From: Cupriavidus basilensis
Lineage (GTDB): Bacteria > Pseudomonadota > Gammaproteobacteria > Burkholderiales > Burkholderiaceae
Assembly: GCF_008801925.2 (NCBI RefSeq)
Contig: NZ_CP062803.1
Location: 4,502,735-4,566,734, forward strand
DNA: 64,000 nucleotides
Direction of reading: 5' to 3'
Shown: in pieces, positions 63,685-64,000 of the stretch
How positions within the stretch are numbered: the stretch's first letter is position 1
How the letters are laid out: each line of letters opens with the position of its first letter
Made by a program: the position numbers and the translations under genes
The notes under the pieces: model-generated
Databases searched by the model: none
What the model was told of the DNA's origin: nothing
What the model saw: the letters and a program-made list of their open reading frames with translations, nothing else

Positions 63685-64000
63685 CTTAGGGCGGGGGGTA
63701 CAATCCGGGTCCAAACACCACACGGGCTGCGTGGCGCAAGCGCAACCCGGGCAACACCCCTGGCATGCCGGACAACGGACGCGCAACGGGCAAGCGGCGA
63801 TTTCATCGCCTCGCTCGTCAGCGGCTCCCGCTTGTCGCGTCGATCACCATGGGGGCCCGGGCTGCGGGGTCATTTGCGGATCGCTTGGCGATCGCTTTCA
63901 GGTTGCATGGACTAACGGCAGGGATGCGTCACCGATCCTTGCCTGTCGTCCATTCGGCCGGACTGTCCATGCACCGTGGCGAACACCGAACAACAAAACA

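Noticed and set aside
63700..64000. Start of dnaA at the right end
   Set aside because: No plus-strand frame with a DnaA-like N-terminus is present before base 64000; the gene should start just outside.

Overview
The window is a high-GC (roughly two-thirds G+C) chromosomal segment of a Burkholderiales bacterium, most likely Cupriavidus or a close relative. This is inferred from the mnmE / yidC / yidD / rnpA / rpmH order running up to a DnaA-box region at the right end, from the Bug/tripartite tricarboxylate systems, and from families such as DUF2957. The right end lies just upstream of where dnaA should start, so this is the left flank of oriC on the main chromosome. No rRNA, tRNA or CRISPR was seen.

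Layout. (1) 1-6.6 kb: a tetrapyrrole/heme-type uptake operon: the end of a TonB-dependent receptor, a secreted and membrane-anchored CobN/HmuS-like chelatase homologue, an ExbB-like channel protein, a DUF2149 protein with an ExbD-like membrane segment, and a ChaN-type heme-binding lipoprotein. (2) 6.6-10.7 kb: glutathione reductase-like enzyme, patatin, thioesterase, AbrB-family membrane protein. (3) 10.7-17.9 kb: tctCBA tripartite transporter, its tctDE two-component system and an orphan iron-type binding protein. (4) 18-25.1 kb: TetR repressor divergent from a complete RND efflux operon, with a clear AcrR-type operator between them and a strong terminator after it. (5) 25.3-27 kb: GNAT, GST, Lrp.

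(6) 27-41.2 kb: an uncharacterised oxidative catabolic region: OmpW porin, DUF2957 lipoprotein, DUF1571-like protein, TetR, GMC oxidoreductase with a Tat-type partner, AraC regulator, Baeyer-Villiger-type monooxygenase, SDR, alpha/beta hydrolase, a ferritin-like diiron protein overlapping a rubredoxin gene, and a MerR regulator. The order suggests outer-membrane entry of a hydrophobic substrate, oxidation of an alcohol or ketone, ester cleavage, and a rubredoxin-fed diiron reaction. (7) 41.4-44.6 kb: LysR, Bug binding protein, aspartoacylase-like hydrolase. (8) 44.7-51.6 kb: small envelope proteins, two acyltransferase-3 proteins, an isoprenylcysteine methyltransferase-like protein, a DUF2383 protein, and an intergenic cluster of four DnaA-box-like nonamers.

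(9) 52-54.5 kb: an AraC-GyrI type regulator split by a 1,625-bp IS5-like insertion whose terminal repeats and 6-bp target duplication are visible; removing the IS restores a 277-codon frame. (10) 54.6-56.6 kb: a six-repeat NHL lipoprotein and a decayed P4-type integrase abutting the mnmE stop codon, which resembles the trmE attachment site used by SGI1-type islands. (11) 56.6-64 kb: mnmE, CHAD protein, thioesterase, VOC protein, yidC, yidD, rnpA, rpmH and the origin region.

The best candidate for a poorly described system is the 1-6.6 kb operon: a periplasmic chelatase without its ATPase partners, coupled to a dedicated ExbB/ExbD-like motor. Second is the diiron/rubredoxin catabolic cluster at 35.7-40.3 kb.
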